NCBI GenBank assembly: GCA_012839035.1
Contig: DUOB01000043.1
Span: forward strand, 1-37,879
DNA from: Propionibacterium sp.
GTDB lineage: Bacteria > Actinomycetota > Actinomycetes > Propionibacteriales > Propionibacteriaceae
Length of the DNA: 37,879 nt
Direction of reading: 5' to 3'
Below, in pieces: positions 35,172 to 37,879 of the stretch. The notes beneath the pieces were generated by a model. The model was not told where the DNA came from and ran no database searches. It saw only the letters and a program-made list of their open reading frames with translations. Each line of letters begins with the position of its first letter. The stretch's first letter is position 1. A program made the position numbers and the translations under genes.

Positions 35172-36137
35172 TCAGACCCCCATGACCTCGGCATAGATAG
35201 ACGCGAGGCGCAGCGGATCGTGCCGCGCACTGCCGTCCGACATGCCCAGATCGGCCAGCACCAACTGTGCGCCCAGCGCCTGGGCGTACGTCGCCAGATG
35301 CCGGTCGTCGCGAGCGAACTCAGTATCGGCGATGACCGTGTCCAGTCGGAGCTGCGGGGCATGGTCGGCGAGGATCTCGACGTGTTGGGAGGCCGAATAG
35401 CCGTCGGTCTCGTCAGCCGGCCGGATATTGAGGGTGAGGATGCGTTTGGCGGGGGTGTGCACGAGCGCTTCGGCGATCTCCGGCACCAGGAGGTGGGGGA
35501 TGACCGAGGTGAACCAAGAGCCCGGACCGAGCACGACGAAGTCCGACTCGGCGATGACCTCCAAAACCTCGGGCCGGGCCGGTGGGTTCGCGGGCTCGAG
35601 TCGTACGCCGCGTACTTCCCCACTCGTCTTGGCGGCACGGTGCTGGCCCCGGATCTCCGAGATTTCATCGGGCCGCATGGGGTCGAGCCCGATCACCTCG
35701 GCCACGATTTCCAGCGGGACGGAGGACATCGGGAGCACACGTCCCTTGGCATGCAGCAGTTCCCCCACGAGGTCGAGTCCGGCAACCGGATCGCCGAGCT
35801 TCTCCCAGAGGCCGGCGATCAGCAGGTTGCCGATCGCATGACCACCCAGGGCGCCGTCACCACCGAACCGTGATTGGAGAACCTCCGCCCACGTCCGGCC
35901 CCAGTGATCATCCCCGCAGAGCGCGGCCAGGGCCATCCGCAGATCGCCGGGTGGCAGACAGCCGAACTCGGCACGCAACCGTCCGGAGGACCCTCCGTCA
36001 TCGGCGACCGTGACCACCGCTGTCAGCCGATCCGTCACGCGGCGCAGCGCGGAGAGCGAGGCCGCAAGGCCGTGTCCGCCCCCGAAAGCAGTGACTGCCG
36101 GGAGCCTGTCGAACGCGAGGTCGAAGCGGTGTCTCAT
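35172..36137 (-). CDS. yvcK: YvcK/CofD-like family protein (gluconeogenesis factor type)
   Basis: A 321-residue cytoplasmic protein of the CofD-like fold. Motifs are AFGGGHGLAASL (17-28), DDGGSSGRL, LPPGDLR, GGHAIGNLL and GPGSWFTSVIPHL. Relatives bind UDP-sugars and act in cell-wall precursor control and growth on gluconeogenic carbon. Its ATG overlaps the rapZ stop by four bases (ATGA). Confidence 0.95.
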   Translation of the reverse strand: MRHRFDLAFDRLPAVTAFGGGHGLAASLSALRRVTDRLTAVVTVADDGGSSGRLRAEFGCLPPGDLRMALAALCGDDHWGRTWAEVLQSRFGGDGALGGHAIGNLLIAGLWEKLGDPVAGLDLVGELLHAKGRVLPMSSVPLEIVAEVIGLDPMRPDEISEIRGQHRAAKTSGEVRGVRLEPANPPARPEVLEVIAESDFVVLGPGSWFTSVIPHLLVPEIAEALVHTPAKRILTLNIRPADETDGYSASQHVEILADHAPQLRLDTVIADTEFARDDRHLATYAQALGAQLVLADLGMSDGSARHDPLRLASIYAEVMGV

Positions 36138-37060
36138 TCCTTGCCCACGTCCCGGTGCATGACTCGGGTGGGCATGCCGAGCGCCCGCAGGCGTCGGCCG
36201 AATTCCTCCGCCATCGCGGTCGATCGGTGCTTGCCGCCGGTGCAGCCGATCGCGATCGTGGCGAACCGTTTGTTCTCCGTGAGATAGCCCTCGGCGACCC
36301 GGACCATCAGATCCTCCAGTTGCTGCAGGAACGGACCGGCGGCCGGTTGTCGCAGCACATATTCACTGACCGGCTGGGACAGGCCGGTCTGGGGCCGCAG
36401 TTCCGGAACCCAGTGCGGGTTGGGCAGGAAACGCACGTCGATGACCATGTCGGAATCCACCGGAAGCCCATTCTTGAACCCGAACGACAGCACGGTGACA
36501 CGCAGACGGTCGGGGGTGCCCGAATAGGCGTGGGTCACCCGTGATGTCAGTTGGTGCACGTTCATGTGGCTGGTGTCGATCACCAGGTCCGCTGCCGCTC
36601 GCAGGGTGGCCAACAGTTCCCGTTCACGACGCACGCCGTCGAGCAGACGGCCATCACCCTGCAGCGGGTGCGGCCGCCGCGAGGATTCCTGCCGGGAGAC
36701 GATGACGTCGTCCGTGGCCTCCACGAAGAGGATTTCTGGCGTGGTGCCCGACGCCTCCAACTCCGCGAACACCCCGGGCAGATCCTCGAACAGGGTCCGG
36801 CCGCGGACGTCCAGCACCACTGCAAGTCTGGTCATGCCCTCGGCGCGGACGGTGTCGTGGAGCTGGGGCACCATGATGGGCGGGAGGTTGTCCACGACAT
36901 ACCACCCCAGGTCCTCCAGGGCGTGCGCAGCGGTCCGCCGTCCGCCACCGGACATGCCGGTGACAATCACCAACCGGACGTCGTCCGGGGTCGGCTGCGG
37001 CGGGGCTGTCGATCTGGGATGGGGCTCGCTGGACACGGCCCCATTATGGGCCACCACCAT
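36134..37060 (-). CDS. rapZ: RapZ/YvcJ family nucleotide-binding protein
   Basis: A 308-residue protein with an N-terminal P-loop GMSGGGRRT (35-43), where Arg replaces the usual Lys as in other actinobacteria, followed by LEDLGWYVVDNLPP, and a C-terminal domain with GCTGGKHRS and MHRDVGKE. In E. coli RapZ controls a small RNA for GlmS; the actinobacterial role is not settled. ATG 37060 directly follows the uvrC stop. The first 25 residues are low-complexity, so GTG at the VSSEPHP segment is an alternative start. Confidence 0.94.
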   Translation of the reverse strand: MVVAHNGAVSSEPHPRSTAPPQPTPDDVRLVIVTGMSGGGRRTAAHALEDLGWYVVDNLPPIMVPQLHDTVRAEGMTRLAVVLDVRGRTLFEDLPGVFAELEASGTTPEILFVEATDDVIVSRQESSRRPHPLQGDGRLLDGVRRERELLATLRAAADLVIDTSHMNVHQLTSRVTHAYSGTPDRLRVTVLSFGFKNGLPVDSDMVIDVRFLPNPHWVPELRPQTGLSQPVSEYVLRQPAAGPFLQQLEDLMVRVAEGYLTENKRFATIAIGCTGGKHRSTAMAEEFGRRLRALGMPTRVMHRDVGKE

Positions 37061-37879
37061 TCAGCTCGGTGGGATACCCGGGTCCGACGACTCCGACGGA
37101 TCGATCACCTCACCGGTGGTGACGTTCACGGCGAGCGGTTCGGAAACGTCCCCGAGAGCGGCCTTGACAGCCTCCGCGGTGCGCCGGCCGAACCCTGGCA
37201 GGGCCGCGATGTCCGCCACCTTGGCCGCCCGCAGTTTGCGCAGCGAACCGAAGTGTTTCAGCAGCGTCCGGCGCCGGACCTCACCGAGCCCTGGAACATC
37301 ATCAAGCGCGGACTCGACCATCGACTTGGTCCGGCGACTGCGGTGGTGGGTGATGGCGAACCGGTGTGCTTCATCGCGCAGGCGCTGCAGCAGATAGAGC
37401 CCCTCGCTCGTCCTGGGCAGGATCACCGGCCACTCCTCATCGGGCAGCCACACCTCCTCCAGCCGTTTGGCCAACCCGCACAGCGCCACGTCGGTGATCC
37501 CCAGCTCGGCCATGGCGTCCGCCGCAGCGCTCACCTGCGGTTGACCTCCGTCGACCACGACGAGCGCGGGGGCGTATGCGAATTTCAACGCCTTGCCGGT
37601 CGTCGGATCGATCAGCGATCCGGTGTCGGCGGCCGCGATCGTGGCCCGGTCGTCGAGAAAGCGGCGGAACCTGCGGGTGATCACCTCGCGCATGGACGCC
37701 ACATCGTTCTGTCCCTCGACGTCGCGGATGATGAACCGGCGATATTCGCTCTTGCGCGGCAGACCGTCCTCGAAGACCACCATGGACCCGACGACTTCGG
37801 TGCCCTGCAGATTGGAGATATCGAAACACTCGATCCGCAGGGGTGGTTCGGGGAGTCCGAGGGCCTCGGCGATTTCCTC
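37061..37879 (-). CDS. uvrC: excinuclease ABC subunit C, C-terminal part (cut by window edge)
   Basis: The last 272 codons of UvrC, the nuclease that makes both cuts in nucleotide excision repair. The visible part begins in [20 protein letters not shown], the RNase-H-like 5' nuclease domain, continues with [21 protein letters not shown] and VVDGGQPQ, and ends in a helix-hairpin-helix pair ([18 protein letters not shown] and [13 protein letters not shown]). The start codon and GIY-YIG domain lie beyond position 37879. The gene leads into rapZ-yvcK-whiA, a conserved operon. Confidence 0.96.
   Translation of the reverse strand, partial: EEIAEALGLPEPPLRIECFDISNLQGTEVVGSMVVFEDGLPRKSEYRRFIIRDVEGQNDVASMREVITRRFRRFLDDRATIAAADTGSLIDPTTGKALKFAYAPALVVVDGGQPQVSAAADAMAELGITDVALCGLAKRLEEVWLPDEEWPVILPRTSEGLYLLQRLRDEAHRFAITHHRSRRTKSMVESALDDVPGLGEVRRRTLLKHFGSLRKLRAAKVADIAALPGFGRRTAEAVKAALGDVSEPLAVNVTTGEVIDPSESSDPGIPPS

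Overview
The window is about 38 kb of high-GC DNA (roughly two thirds G+C by eye) from an actinobacterium. The evidence is RbpA, WhiA, the order uvrC-rapZ-yvcK-whiA-gap-pgk-tpiA-secG, and the order suf / ctaA / ctaB / tkt-tal-pgl, all of which are actinobacterial. The lack of zwf-opcA, the pilus genes and the general style suggest a member of the Propionibacteriaceae, but that family-level call is an inference. There are 29 protein-coding genes. I see no rRNA, tRNA, CRISPR array or recognisable insertion sequence.

Layout. (1) 1-1937: a Wzz/bacterial tyrosine-kinase fusion for polysaccharide export, closed by a clear intrinsic terminator. (2) 1952-3553: an ABC-F ATPase on the other strand. (3) 3696-9068: a pilus locus on the minus strand, read as backbone pilin, second pilin, then three class C sortases with overlapping ends. 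The backbone pilin lacks a signal peptide and its 5' end looks replaced. (4) 9493-12516: a 1007-residue membrane protein whose extracellular part resembles GH67 alpha-glucuronidases. (5) 12517-14053: an accessory pocket with an AbiEi-HTH/DUF559 nuclease-like gene flanked by four copies of a 48-bp palindromic repeat, three direct and one inverted, plus short tandem repeats. (6) 14054-20575: a complete suf operon for Fe-S cluster assembly (sufR-B-D-C-S-U-T) with a promoter and candidate operator. (7) 20673-25551: a divergent alpha/beta hydrolase, an ABC-2 exporter pair, heme A synthase (ctaA), a small class E/F-type sortase and heme O synthase (ctaB). (8) 25771-29888: tkt, tal, pgl. (9) 29898-37879: rbpA, secG, tpiA, pgk, gap, whiA, yvcK, rapZ and the 3' part of uvrC, all on the minus strand.

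How the genes work together. Most of regions 6-9 is core actinobacterial metabolism: Fe-S assembly, heme A for cytochrome oxidase, the non-oxidative pentose phosphate pathway, lower glycolysis, secretion and transcription. The unusual material lies in regions 3-5: a possibly damaged pilus backbone gene, a GH67-like domain fused to a multi-pass membrane domain, and a repeat/nuclease unit that looks like a discrete genetic element. Small anomalies in the core part include an in-frame 27-bp duplication in pgl, absence of zwf-opcA from its usual place, and strong avoidance of the tetranucleotide CTAC/GTAG.
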